Of a DNA stretch of 64,000 nucleotides, positions 44,324-52,006 are shown piece after piece (within the stretch, counting starts at the first letter, position 1; each line of letters starts with the position of its first letter). Origin of the DNA: an uncultured Bacteroidales bacterium. Its GTDB lineage: Bacteria; Bacteroidota; Bacteroidia; Bacteroidales; F082. The translations under genes and the position numbers were made by a program. The DNA is taken from positions 1 to 64,000 of the forward strand of contig CAMHFN010000008.1 of assembly GCA_946184615.1 (NCBI GenBank), written 5' to 3'. Under the pieces are notes generated by a model, which made no database searches, had not been told where the DNA came from, and saw only the letters and a program-made list of their open reading frames with translations.

Positions 44324-45205
44324 ATGGAAAAGAAAAAAGGACTACATTGGGGTTATCTTGCGGGCATCGTCTCCGGCATCACCTACGGAATGAACCCGCT
44401 GTTTGGCGTCCCTGTCATCAACAAGGGACTGGACGTGAATTCGTTGTTATTTTATCGCTACGGTGTGGCAACGCTGCTGATGCTGGCCTTTATGTTGGTG
44501 GCGAAGAAACAGATCCGTATCAGCTGGAAACAGTTTGGACTGATGACGATCCTGGGCGTCTTGTTCACCGGCTGTAGCATCACCCTGTTTGAGGCCTACA
44601 AATACATCCCTTCGGGGATTGCCACGAGTATCCTTTACGTGTATCCCATCATGGTGGCACTCATCATGATGTTTTTCAAGCAATTTCCCACGTGGCAAAC
44701 CTGGGTTTCCATCTTTGCTGGCGTGGCGGGAGCCGTGTTGTTGTCCATGAAGGGAGGAGGCGGTTTCATCGATTGGAAGGGCATCACCTTGGTGGTGGCC
44801 TCGGGCTTGTGCTATACCATTTTCATTGTGATGGTCAACCTTAGCAAGCAGGTAAAAGCCATTCCTAACCTCACGCTGACGTTTTACTGTTTCTTCATTG
44901 GGTCACTGATGCTGTTCGCCCTTTCGGGCTTCGGCCTCCAACTGAATCCTGTGCCCGATGCCGTGAGCTGGCTCAATGTGCTGGGCCTGGCGGTGTTGCC
45001 CACGGCAGTGGCTACCATCACGTTAGCTGCTTCGAGTAAAGCGGTGGGTGCCACCAAGACCTCGGTCCTTGGTATCTTGGAACCCCTGACGGCCATCGTC
45101 ATTGGCACGCTGGTCTTCAAGGAAGCCTTCACGCTGAATGTTGCCATCGGTGTCGCCTTGATTTTGTTTGCCATTTTGTTTATGATCTTAACTGAAAAGA
45201 AATAG
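44324..45205 (+). CDS. EamA-family (DMT) transporter
   Basis: A 293-residue inner-membrane protein with ten predicted helices in two EamA repeats (GYLAGIVSGITYGMNPLFG at the start; SVLGILEPLTAIVIGTLVFKE, in part, near 255). Substrate unknown; the family exports amino acids and other small metabolites. The predicted transcription start is only a few bases before the ATG, giving a nearly leaderless mRNA. It is followed after 6 nt by a small TIGR04076-type gene. It is not closely similar to the EamA protein at 31.7-32.6 kb. Confidence 0.85.
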   Translation: MEKKKGLHWGYLAGIVSGITYGMNPLFGVPVINKGLDVNSLLFYRYGVATLLMLAFMLVAKKQIRISWKQFGLMTILGVLFTGCSITLFEAYKYIPSGIATSILYVYPIMVALIMMFFKQFPTWQTWVSIFAGVAGAVLLSMKGGGGFIDWKGITLVVASGLCYTIFIVMVNLSKQVKAIPNLTLTFYCFFIGSLMLFALSGFGLQLNPVPDAVSWLNVLGLAVLPTAVATITLAASSKAVGATKTSVLGILEPLTAIVIGTLVFKEAFTLNVAIGVALILFAILFMILTEKK

Positions 45206-45211
45206 CCTTTT

Positions 45212-45526
45212 ATGAACAAAGTCCGTATCACCGCTATCCGCCAGACCATCTATCCCGACCTGATGGCCCGTTTTGAGAATCCCATCGAGCATACTTGTGA
45301 TGTGAAGGAAGGAGATCAGTGGATCTCTGTCGATGGCCAGTGCCCTGAAGGATTATGCCCCTCTGCTTGGGAGTCGATGCGACCTTTTGTGGAAGCTTTG
45401 GCCCGTGGAGAAGGCAATTTTTATGACGGCTGGATGCAGAATCCCATGAGTGCCATGATCAGCTGCAACGACGGGTTCAGGCCGTTCAGTTTTTATATCG
45501 AGGTTTTAGAGAAAACCAAGTGCTAA
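45212..45526 (+). CDS. TIGR04076-family small protein
   Basis: A 104-residue protein of the TIGR04076 type: KVRITAIRQTIYPDL at the start, then ISVDGQCPEGLCPSAWESM and the end-motif SCNDGFRPFSFYIEV. Several conserved Cys (CD, CPEGLC, SC) may bind metal, but no function is established for the family. It lies 6 nt downstream of an EamA transporter and probably shares its transcript. It converges on the GH20 gene 7 nt away. Confidence 0.7.
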   Translation: MNKVRITAIRQTIYPDLMARFENPIEHTCDVKEGDQWISVDGQCPEGLCPSAWESMRPFVEALARGEGNFYDGWMQNPMSAMISCNDGFRPFSFYIEVLEKTKC

Positions 45527-45533
45527 CACCTGC

Positions 45534-47360
45534 TTAGCGTCTTTTAAAAGAATAGCCCTTTCGTTCCCAATTCGGCATTTCTCGTTTGACAATAATGCTG
45601 TAAAACCGACCGAAATCGCTTGTGTTGCTATTCCAGCCCCGTTCGGCCACGCCAAGGGCTTTCGGCAACATTTGGTAGGTAACATCCATGAAACTCCGGA
45701 GTTGTGACGACCATAGTGCTGCTTCCACCCCGATGACATCGCCCAGGTAATCGTTGGGTTGGAGTTCGAAAGTTTTCCGTTCGTCCACATAACCCGCCCA
45801 GTGGAGGCCGATCTCATGGGGGTCTGCGCTGTAGGCCAAGTCGAGGTAGGTGAACGGGGCGGGGGAGAGCACGACGGGGAAACCTTCGATGCCTTTGGTG
45901 TTCCACACGTTGATAAAGTAAAGCGAGCGTTTGAGCCGTGCTTCGGTTTCTGGTTTCAGGCCTCGGGCAATGTCTTCCCACCCAGCCAGACGGATGCCTT
46001 TTTGTTCGGCAAGGTCCAAGATGCCGTTGATGAACTGTTCCTTCATCTCACGGCGGTCTTTGCCAGCCCAAGCTCCATCGGGGACTTCATCGCCACCGAT
46101 ATGAATGGCGGGCAAAGGAACGTTGGCTTCACGATGCAGCCGGATGACCTCATCGAATACTATGTCGTAAAAATGGTAAACGCTGGGCAGATCGACGCTG
46201 AGCACGTTGTCGGTGAAGTCTTGTGCCGACCAGTAATGCGAAGTGTCGGCAGGGTCTTGCAAACGGAAGCTGTTGTCGCTTGTGCGCTGCTCGTAGGCTT
46301 GCATCGCTTTGATGGAGGCACGTGAATGGCCAGGGGTGTCGAACTCGGGAATCACACGGATGTGGCGTTCCCAAGCGTATTGGATGATTTGTTGGTATTC
46401 CTCCGCCGTGTAGAAGGTGGCGTTGCCGATGCGACCGTTGATGGTGGGCTTCAAGGCTTGAGTTTCTTGGAGATCCCAATCGGGGAGGGCGTGACGGCCA
46501 CCAAACTCGGTGAGTTCAGGTAGCTCCTTGATCTCCAGGCACCATGACTCGTCATCGGCGATGTGGAAGTGAAGAGCGTTCATCTTCCATGAGGCTATCA
46601 AGTCAAGGATTTGGAGCACTTCATCCACCGTGCGGAAGTCCCGAGCTACGTCGAGCATGAAGCCGCGGTAGGCGTGGTCGGGCCAGTCTTCGAGGGTCAT
46701 GGGATTTTGGGAAGCCTGTTCTGAGCCTTCAGAACCTTTGGTCTGCGATAGTTTTTCCAAGGTGACTTGAGCATAAAAGGCCCCATCTTCGTCATCGGCT
46801 TCTATGATGGGAAGGCCTTCGTCATCGATGGTGATGCGGTACCATCCAGCTGGATGTTGGCTGGTGGGCTCCATCAGCTCGGTGCCATATTGGATGCACT
46901 TGATTTGAGGGATGATGTCGGCAGGTTGAACCTCGTAAAGGCCTGAGAAATCTTTAGGAGTGGCTCCTTCGGGAGGAAGCGTTTGGAAGTGATAGGTCGT
47001 TTCAAGCGGAAGGTCGGGCTTGCCTTGTTGTTGTAGGATGAAAGCCTCGGGGGCCCAGCGTTGGCGGGGCAGGGGACGGCCGTAGTATTTCAGCGTGACG
47101 GTGCCATGATGGGGAACGTCGATATACCAGGAAGTGCCTTGATAGTGATGCATTTCGGGGCCTTCCACCATGGTCTTGCCGTCGAAGAGTTCCTGGAACC
47201 ATACACGAGAGCCTGCTGGCATGTTATGGAGTACCAAGGTTTGCAGGGCACGACCATCGTTTCCCGTAGGGCCTTCAAACCATTCCACTGTTGGAAGTTG
47301 TGGACTGCAAGCTGCCGTGAGCAGCAAAAGGAGGAAGGACAGGATGAACTTGTGCATCAT
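45534..47360 (-). CDS. Beta-N-acetylhexosaminidase (GH20) lipoprotein
   Basis: A 608-residue lipoprotein (lipobox LTAACS, Cys at about 18). An N-terminal GH20b-type beta domain (about 100-210) precedes the catalytic barrel: YRGFMLDVARDFR (about 232), MNALHFHIADDESW (about 260), RVIPEFDTPGHSRA (about 335) and the catalytic HIGGDEVPDGAW (Asp-Glu pair, about 423). GH20 enzymes remove terminal GlcNAc/GalNAc from host glycans, mucin or peptidoglycan fragments. Surface or periplasmic display is predicted from the lipid anchor. No SusCD pair is nearby. Confidence 0.92.
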   Translation of the reverse strand: MMHKFILSFLLLLLTAACSPQLPTVEWFEGPTGNDGRALQTLVLHNMPAGSRVWFQELFDGKTMVEGPEMHHYQGTSWYIDVPHHGTVTLKYYGRPLPRQRWAPEAFILQQQGKPDLPLETTYHFQTLPPEGATPKDFSGLYEVQPADIIPQIKCIQYGTELMEPTSQHPAGWYRITIDDEGLPIIEADDEDGAFYAQVTLEKLSQTKGSEGSEQASQNPMTLEDWPDHAYRGFMLDVARDFRTVDEVLQILDLIASWKMNALHFHIADDESWCLEIKELPELTEFGGRHALPDWDLQETQALKPTINGRIGNATFYTAEEYQQIIQYAWERHIRVIPEFDTPGHSRASIKAMQAYEQRTSDNSFRLQDPADTSHYWSAQDFTDNVLSVDLPSVYHFYDIVFDEVIRLHREANVPLPAIHIGGDEVPDGAWAGKDRREMKEQFINGILDLAEQKGIRLAGWEDIARGLKPETEARLKRSLYFINVWNTKGIEGFPVVLSPAPFTYLDLAYSADPHEIGLHWAGYVDERKTFELQPNDYLGDVIGVEAALWSSQLRSFMDVTYQMLPKALGVAERGWNSNTSDFGRFYSIIVKREMPNWERKGYSFKRR

Positions 47361-47385
47361 CGTGTTATTAGGTGAGTCTTTGAGG

Positions 47386-47871
47386 TCAGCCGCAAAGGTC
47401 AGCCACCGTCATGCTAGCGGCTTTGATGAGGTCTTGTGGGTTGATCTTGAATTGGAGTCCACGCACACCGGCGCTCACGTAGATGATGTCGAACAGTTCG
47501 CAGGTCTCATGGATGAAGGTGGGGAAGGGCTTTTTCATGCCGATGGGGGAGCATCCCCCGCGGATGTAACCCGTCAGGGGCAGCAGTTCCTTCATCGGAA
47601 TCAGGTCGCAACTTTTGTTGCCTGTGACTTTGGCAGTCTTTTTCAGGTCCACTTCCTCGTTGCCCGGGATGACGCAAACGAAATGCCCCGTTTTGTCTCC
47701 TTTCAGCACTAGCGTCTTGAACACTTGGTCGATGTCCTCGCCCAGTTGGTCGGCGATATGTTGTGCCCCGAGGTCGTTTTCATCGACTTCGTAGGGTATC
47801 AGCTCATACTGGATTTTCTTTTGGTCCAGGAGTCGGCACGCGTTGGTTTTGTTGATTTTGTCTTTGGGCAC
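47386..47871 (-). CDS. ybaK: YbaK/EbsC-family Cys-tRNA(Pro) deacylase
   Basis: A 161-residue editing protein of the YbaK family: INKTNACRLLDQKKIQYEL at the start, DQVFKTLVLKGD (about 48), VIPGNEEVDLKK (about 66) and YIRGGCSPIGMKK (about 107). It hydrolyses Cys-tRNA(Pro) that ProRS makes by mistake. No ATG fits, and GTG at 47871 is the best start, since the ORF continuing upstream overlaps the next gene and lacks similarity. A small winged-helix gene lies 28 nt upstream and may be co-transcribed. Confidence 0.87.
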   Translation of the reverse strand: MPKDKINKTNACRLLDQKKIQYELIPYEVDENDLGAQHIADQLGEDIDQVFKTLVLKGDKTGHFVCVIPGNEEVDLKKTAKVTGNKSCDLIPMKELLPLTGYIRGGCSPIGMKKPFPTFIHETCELFDIIYVSAGVRGLQFKINPQDLIKAASMTVADLCG

Positions 47872-47899
47872 GATGGATTGGATTAATTGCTGTGATATG

Positions 47900-48079
47900 T
47901 TATTTTGCCGGTTCCCATTTGCAGCGGACGGGCGACACGATGGCGCCTTCTTTCTTGAGCGCTTCAAAGGCTTTGTCGACCACTTTACGGTCGAGGCCGG
48001 TCACTTCGGCGATTTTACCAGCGTTGACGGGTGCGCCGATTTCGCGCATTGCTTGGAGTACTTGTTCTTTTGCTTCCAT
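47900..48079 (-). CDS. Small winged-helix protein
   Basis: A 59-residue protein forming a single winged-helix-like unit: EQVLQAMREIGAPVNAGKIA, then TGLDRKVVDKAFEALKKEG and IVSPVRCKWEP. Helix-turn-helix organisation (GKIAEVTGLDRKVVDKAFEA) suggests DNA binding. Starting at ATG 48079 gives a compact protein; a longer ORF to 48133 runs into the promoter region (minus-strand TATGTTTG, 48131-48138). Target genes are unknown. It lies upstream of ybaK in the same direction. Confidence 0.65.
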   Translation of the reverse strand: MEAKEQVLQAMREIGAPVNAGKIAEVTGLDRKVVDKAFEALKKEGAIVSPVRCKWEPAK

Positions 48080-48130
48080 ATCGATACTTGTTATTAGGTT
48101 GAAAATAAGATTACAAGGCAAATCAAATTG

Positions 48131-48197
48131 CAAACATAATGAAAAGGAGTGAAAGTTTCATCGAGTAGGTTTTGAAAAATTTTCATTCTGAATGAAA
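48131..48197. promoter_or_regulatory. Divergent control region with TTTCATTC palindrome (copy A)
   Basis: A minus-strand -7 element TATGTTTG (48131-48138) faces the small winged-helix gene. At 48181-48197, TTTCATTC-T-GAATGAAA is a perfect inverted repeat and a likely operator. The same arrangement recurs at 52719-52776 before another divergent gene pair. The regulator is unknown; the winged-helix or RhuM-Doc protein beside this copy is a candidate. Confidence 0.5.
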
Positions 48198-48264
48198 CAT
48201 TTCCATAATTCAAGCTACATAACAACAGAAATGTTTGTTATAAAACCTTTTAAAAAGTTTAATT

Positions 48265-49230
48265 ATGGAAAACCAAATTGTTATTTATCAGGCAGAAAAT
48301 GGTCAGACTTCGATTGAGGTTCGTTTAGAAAATGAAAATGTGTGGCTGAGTGCTAATCAGATGTCCGTTTTATTTGACCGTGATGAGAAGACGATACGAA
48401 AGCACATCAACAATGTCTTTTCAGAAAAGGAATTGGTCAAAGAAAACAACACGCATTTTTTGCGTGTTGATGGTGTGAAACAACCTCTGGCTTTTTATTC
48501 TCTTGATGTTATCATTTCCGTCGGCTACCGGGTCAAAAGCCAACGAGGTGTCCAATTTCGCCAATGGGCAAATAAAGTTTTGAAAGCTTATTTGTTGAAA
48601 GGTTTTGTGGTCAATGAAAAGATCCGGAAAAGACAGATAGGGGAACTGCGTCAATTAGTTCAAATGTTGGGACGAACGATCCAAAACCAACCCTTGTTGA
48701 AAATCGATGAGAACCAAGCCCTGTTTGACATCGTTGTGGATTACACATACGCCCTCGACACACTTGACGACTATGATTACCAACGCTTGGGCGTGAAAGA
48801 GACCACGCAAGAGGAGAAGTTTCAGGCCACATACGACAACGCCATGCAAGCCATAACGGCCTTGCGCGAGAAGTTTGGTGGCAGCACGTTGTTCGGTAAC
48901 GAGAAAGACGACTCTTTCAAAAGCAGCATAGGTCAAATCTATCAGACGTTTGACGGCAATGACCTTTACCCCAGCGTGGAAGAGAAAGCTGCCATGCTGC
49001 TGTATCTTGTCACCAAGAATCATTCGTTCAGCGATGGCAACAAACGCATTGCGGCCACCTTGTTCCTTTGGTTCCTCAATAACAACGGCATCCTCTACCG
49101 CGAGGACGGCAGCAAACGTATTGCCGATAACACCTTGGTTGCATTGACCTTGATGATTGCCGAGAGCAAACCCGAGGAAAAGGATGTGATGGTGAAGGTG
49201 GTGGTGAACTTGATTAATCAGAGGAATTAG
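48265..49230 (+). CDS. RhuM-Doc fusion protein
   Basis: A 321-residue two-domain protein. The N-terminal half (about 1-130) is RhuM-like (NVWLSANQMSVLFDRDEKTI, LAFYSLDVIISVGYRVKSQRG, FRQWANKVLKAYL), with a probable DNA-binding helix at 28-50. The C-terminal half is a Fic/Doc domain with motif HSFSDGNKR (253-261, His253 catalytic). The GNK form of the motif is that of Doc, which phosphorylates EF-Tu, rather than AMPylating Fic. RhuM genes are frequent accessory genes in restriction and pathogenicity islands. No antitoxin (Phd) is adjacent, so the target and control are unknown. It follows a palindromic control region. Confidence 0.8.
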   Translation: MENQIVIYQAENGQTSIEVRLENENVWLSANQMSVLFDRDEKTIRKHINNVFSEKELVKENNTHFLRVDGVKQPLAFYSLDVIISVGYRVKSQRGVQFRQWANKVLKAYLLKGFVVNEKIRKRQIGELRQLVQMLGRTIQNQPLLKIDENQALFDIVVDYTYALDTLDDYDYQRLGVKETTQEEKFQATYDNAMQAITALREKFGGSTLFGNEKDDSFKSSIGQIYQTFDGNDLYPSVEEKAAMLLYLVTKNHSFSDGNKRIAATLFLWFLNNNGILYREDGSKRIADNTLVALTLMIAESKPEEKDVMVKVVVNLINQRN

Positions 49231-49242
49231 TTTTGTTTTAAT

Positions 49243-49286
49243 AGCCTATGCTTTGATTTGGCATAGGCTTTTGTTTTCTTTGCAGC
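49243..49286 (+). repeat. Hairpin-promoter repeat element, copy 1
   Basis: AGCCTATGC and GCATAGGCT form a 9-bp hairpin followed by a T-rich tail ending TTTTCTTTGCAGC. The hairpin plus T-tract looks like an intrinsic terminator for the RhuM-Doc gene, and CTTTGCAGC resembles the end of a -7 element. Two near-identical copies follow at 50630 and 51647, differing by compensating stem changes. Confidence 0.75.
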
Positions 49287-49327
49287 TGAAAACAGCAATT
49301 GCGACCTCCACATCCAAGAAACTATAC

Positions 49328-49335
49328 TATTTTTG
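49328..49335 (+). promoter_or_regulatory. -7 promoter element of the PLD/ATPase pair
   Basis: TATTTTTG lies 25 nt before the ATG of the PLD-like gene and after repeat copy 1. It is the best promoter candidate for the two overlapping genes that follow. Confidence 0.45.
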
Positions 49336-49359
49336 CATTACTAAACAAACAACACTTCC

Positions 49360-49881
49360 ATGTTGAAACTCATCACCGATTCTGCCCATTACACCGAAGT
49401 TCTCGCCCGAGTTCCCAAGGTCAAGCGCAGCCTTTGGATTGGCACCGCCGACATCAAGGACCTGTATGTCAAGGTCGGCACGCAAACGAAGCCCTTCTTG
49501 GCCGTTTTGGCGCAGCTCATCAAAAAAGGCGTTGAGATAAGGCTCATCCATGCCAAGGAGCCGGGTCCAGCGTTTCGTGAAGACTTCGACAAATACCCAG
49601 CCTTGTTTGATGGCTTGGAGAGGGCGCTTTGTCCGAGGGTGCATTTCAAGATCTTGGTCTTCGATGGCCAAGTGGCCTATATTGGCAGCGCCAACCTCAC
49701 CGGCGCAGGCATCGGCATGAAAGGCGATGGTACGCGCAACTTCGAAGCGGGCATCCTCACCGACAATCCCGAACTGGTTGAGCAAGCCATGAACCAATTT
49801 GATGATGTTTGGATAGGGAAGCACTGCAAGGCATGTAAACGGAAGGAGTTTTGTGGAGACCCAATAGCACTTCAATCATGA
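49360..49881 (+). CDS. Single-HKD phospholipase D-like (nuclease) protein
   Basis: A 173-residue PLD-superfamily protein with one HKD motif: HFKILVFDGQVAYIGSANLT (residues about 98-117), including His, Lys, Asp and the GSAN signature. Single-HKD proteins act as homodimers and are usually nucleases (Nuc/BfiI type). The C-terminus has a Cys cluster (C-x2-C-x5-C in HCKACKRKEFC) that may bind zinc. It overlaps the ATPase gene by ATGA, implying translational coupling. A truncated duplicate of its 3' part lies at 54814-54963. The function is inferred from the motif only. Confidence 0.75.
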   Translation: MLKLITDSAHYTEVLARVPKVKRSLWIGTADIKDLYVKVGTQTKPFLAVLAQLIKKGVEIRLIHAKEPGPAFREDFDKYPALFDGLERALCPRVHFKILVFDGQVAYIGSANLTGAGIGMKGDGTRNFEAGILTDNPELVEQAMNQFDDVWIGKHCKACKRKEFCGDPIALQS

Positions 49882-50609
49882 GCAACATCTATCTCGCTGA
49901 AATTGTCAATCTTCATGAGCCTAGCCCAAACGATGGCTATCCGTTTAATATCCATGCCATTAAGAGGTTGAGGTCATTAAGCTTTACCACCGATGTGACA
50001 TATTTCATTGGTGAAAACGGTAGTGGCAAATCGACCTTGTTAGAGGCCATTGCCATCAAAATGGGGATGAATGCCGAGGGCGGTGGACGGAATTTCAATT
50101 TCAGTACCAATGCAACCCATTCAAACTTGGAGGAAGAACTGAAATGCGTAAGGACGCCTTATCGCCTTTACGATAATTTCTTCTATAGGGCTGAAAGTTT
50201 CTACAATGCCGTTACCTATCTTGAGAGCCTCAAAGATGGGGGAAACCCATTTTTTGCCTATGGCGGCGAAAGCCTTCACCATTGTAGTCATGGCGAAGGA
50301 ATGGTTCGCTTGATTGAAAATCGATTGGAATGTGGTTTCTATATATTTGACGAACCCGAAGCCGCTTTGTCCTATCAAAACCAATTGAGGTTCTTATTGT
50401 GGATGCACCGGGCCGTGAAAGCGGGCAGTCAACTGATTGTCAGCACCCACTCGCCAGTCCTTCTCGCTTATCCAGGAGCGGCGATTTATCATCTGAACGC
50501 CGAAGGCATTACCAAGACATCCTTCGAGGATAGCTATATCTATAACGACATGCGGTCGTTTGTCAACAATGTATCTTTAGTTCAAAAAGAGCTCGGCCTT
50601 TTGGATTGA
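49878..50609 (+). CDS. ABC-type/AAA predicted ATPase (COG3910-like)
   Basis: A 243-residue soluble ATPase with Walker A GENGSGKSTLLEAIA (about 44-58), an ABC-like signature region (FAYGGESLHHCSHGEG, about 127), Walker B GFYIFDEPEAALS (about 152) and an H-switch STHSPVLLAYPG (about 192). The compact form lacks a TOPRIM or coiled-coil domain. It matches the standalone predicted ATPases that hydrolyse ATP to drive a partner. Coupled to the PLD-like nuclease by an ATGA overlap, it could energise or control that protein; this is inference. Confidence 0.78.
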   Translation: MSNIYLAEIVNLHEPSPNDGYPFNIHAIKRLRSLSFTTDVTYFIGENGSGKSTLLEAIAIKMGMNAEGGGRNFNFSTNATHSNLEEELKCVRTPYRLYDNFFYRAESFYNAVTYLESLKDGGNPFFAYGGESLHHCSHGEGMVRLIENRLECGFYIFDEPEAALSYQNQLRFLLWMHRAVKAGSQLIVSTHSPVLLAYPGAAIYHLNAEGITKTSFEDSYIYNDMRSFVNNVSLVQKELGLLD

Positions 50610-50629
50610 AACAAAGTTGGTGTTCTTTT

Positions 50630-50673
50630 AGCCTGTGCTTCAATTCGGCACAGGCTTTTGTTTTCTTCGCAGC
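50630..50673 (+). repeat. Hairpin-promoter repeat element, copy 2
   Basis: AGCCTGTGC and GCACAGGCT (9-bp stem) followed by TTTTGTTTTCTTCGCAGC. The stem differs from copy 1 at two positions that still pair (TATGC/GCATA versus TGTGC/GCACA), showing selection to keep the hairpin. It ends 20 nt before a small broken gene. Confidence 0.8.
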
Positions 50674-50693
50674 GAATCTCAAAACAAAGCACA

Positions 50694-50955
50694 ATGAACA
50701 TCAAAGACTTATTACAAGACGATGCCTTAAAGGCACTTGAAAACCAAATCATCATGTCGTTTGAAGGGCTTTGGAGCAAAGACCACGACTACACCGACGA
50801 GCGTAGTCTTATCCGGGTCAGGAAAACCATCATCAACCCACTTCTACAACCTGTTCGACCACACCGATTTTGCCATCACTGACTTTATCTATTGCCGTGA
50901 TTTTTACTATGAAATCAAAGTTGAGTTCAGGAATGAAGCACAGCAAAGCCATTGA
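50694..50955 (+). pseudogene. Frameshifted small gene of unknown function
   Basis: From ATG 50694 one frame encodes MNIKDLLQDDALKALENQII and continues to ...TDERSLI before ending in an atypical Arg/His/Pro-rich tail at 50882. The +1 frame from about 50848 instead reads HFYNLFDHTDFAITDFIYCR and on to a stop at 50955, which looks like real protein. Joining the two frames near 50810-50850 gives about 85 residues, so a frameshift or small deletion has probably broken the gene. No family recognised. Confidence 0.45.
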
Positions 50956-51057
50956 TACAACCACCATCGCCACGTATAACATATTAGTGTATTATATGCT
51001 AAATAGAATCAATTTATATATTTAAGGATAAAAACAATTATGTTTTAAATATTAATG

Positions 51058-51065
51058 TATCTTTG
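51058..51065 (+). promoter_or_regulatory. -7 promoter element of the 149-residue gene
   Basis: TATCTTTG lies 20 nt before ATG 51086, downstream of a very AT-rich stretch (50990-51055). A clear -33 motif was not found. Confidence 0.5.
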
Positions 51066-51085
51066 CACTCATAATCGTTGAAATT

Positions 51086-51535
51086 ATGAGTGAATCATAT
51101 AATCCCGATTGGCGATATGCCAATATGTCACAGACTGATATTGAAAAGCATGTGAAGGCAAGGAGCTCTTTGCTGCTTTCACACCAACATGTTATTCCCC
51201 AAAGTAGTGGGAAGAAGGTGAAATTCAGTGTGACGGAGAAAGATATTGAGCATCTTGTTGCCGATGCATTGCACAGAGCAAAAGGCGTGTTATATATTAG
51301 CGACATCAGCAACCTGCCAAGATATTTCGGTGATGCCAAATACATACAATCAGCAAATGAAATCAAAAAGCATCTGAAAGGTGTCAAATTCCATTATTAT
51401 GAAATCACTATTGATGGGAGAAAGATGTTCCTGAATATCAGAGTTGATAGGAACAAAAAGAAGACTACTCTATATTCGATAACCCCAGAAATAAAAATGC
51501 CAAACCCGCAGAATGGGATTGGCACTATTCAATAA
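51086..51535 (+). CDS. Hypothetical protein, possible toxin-like fold
   Basis: A 149-residue basic soluble protein without a family that I recognise. A Lys-rich N-terminal 50 residues precede a compact domain (about 55-140): DIEHLVADALHRAKGVLYIS, YFGDAKYIQSANEIKKHL and FHYYEITIDGRKMFLNIRVD. The alternation of helices and amphipathic strands and the size recall small nuclease or polymorphic-toxin domains, but no catalytic motif can be pointed out. It has its own promoter and lies between repeat copies 2 and 3, among decaying genes. Confidence 0.55.
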   Translation: MSESYNPDWRYANMSQTDIEKHVKARSSLLLSHQHVIPQSSGKKVKFSVTEKDIEHLVADALHRAKGVLYISDISNLPRYFGDAKYIQSANEIKKHLKGVKFHYYEITIDGRKMFLNIRVDRNKKKTTLYSITPEIKMPNPQNGIGTIQ

Positions 51536-51646
51536 AAACCAAGCGTCCGGGTGGGTTAGATACTCCCTGTCGGTCTGCCTTGTATTTTCATTGTGCAAAA
51601 ATATAACAATTTTTTGACATGTGCAATTTTTTTTTGAAAAAAACAT

Positions 51647-51688
51647 CCTGTGCATCAATTCGGCACAGGCTTTTGTTTTCTTTGCAGC
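51647..51688 (+). repeat. Hairpin-promoter repeat element, copy 3
   Basis: CCTGTGC and GCACAGG pair with loop ATCAATTCG, then CTTTTGTTTTCTTTGCAGC. From CAATTCG onward it matches copy 2 at all but one position. It ends 25 nt before another small broken gene, as copy 2 does. Confidence 0.8.
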
Positions 51689-51713
51689 GACAAAACAACA
51701 AAACCTAACTGCG

Positions 51714-51985
51714 ATGAACGATTATTATGGAAGCGTCCCTTTAGAGGAATACGAACAAATCCTGGCCAACCGTGAGTATTGGGACAACATTTCAGGCGAA
51801 TGGGAAATGTGTTCAAAAATGGAAGACAAACTTGTGCGATTAGGGACATTCGTGCAAAGAGGCGGCGACCTGAACCGTGTGATTGCACTTTATGCGGTGA
51901 TGCGTTAGAGGTGTTGGAACCGCTGTGGCTTCGGAAAGAAATGGCCGCTAAAATCAAGCAGATGGGCGACAATTACAAAAAATGA
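51714..51985 (+). pseudogene. Broken gene fusing a small ORF to a WYL-type tail
   Basis: From ATG 51714 the frame encodes MNDYYGSVPLEEYEQILANR and on to a stop at 51906-51908 (64 residues). The next frame, from about 51894, reads GDALEVLEPLWLRKEMAAKI and stops at 51985; this is the typical C-terminal end of WYL-domain regulators. A nearly identical tail occurs at 55118-55207. The simplest reading is a deletion that joined the start of a small gene to the end of a WYL gene out of frame. Confidence 0.55.
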
Positions 51986-52006
51986 CTTTGGACGGTTTGA
52001 TACTGC

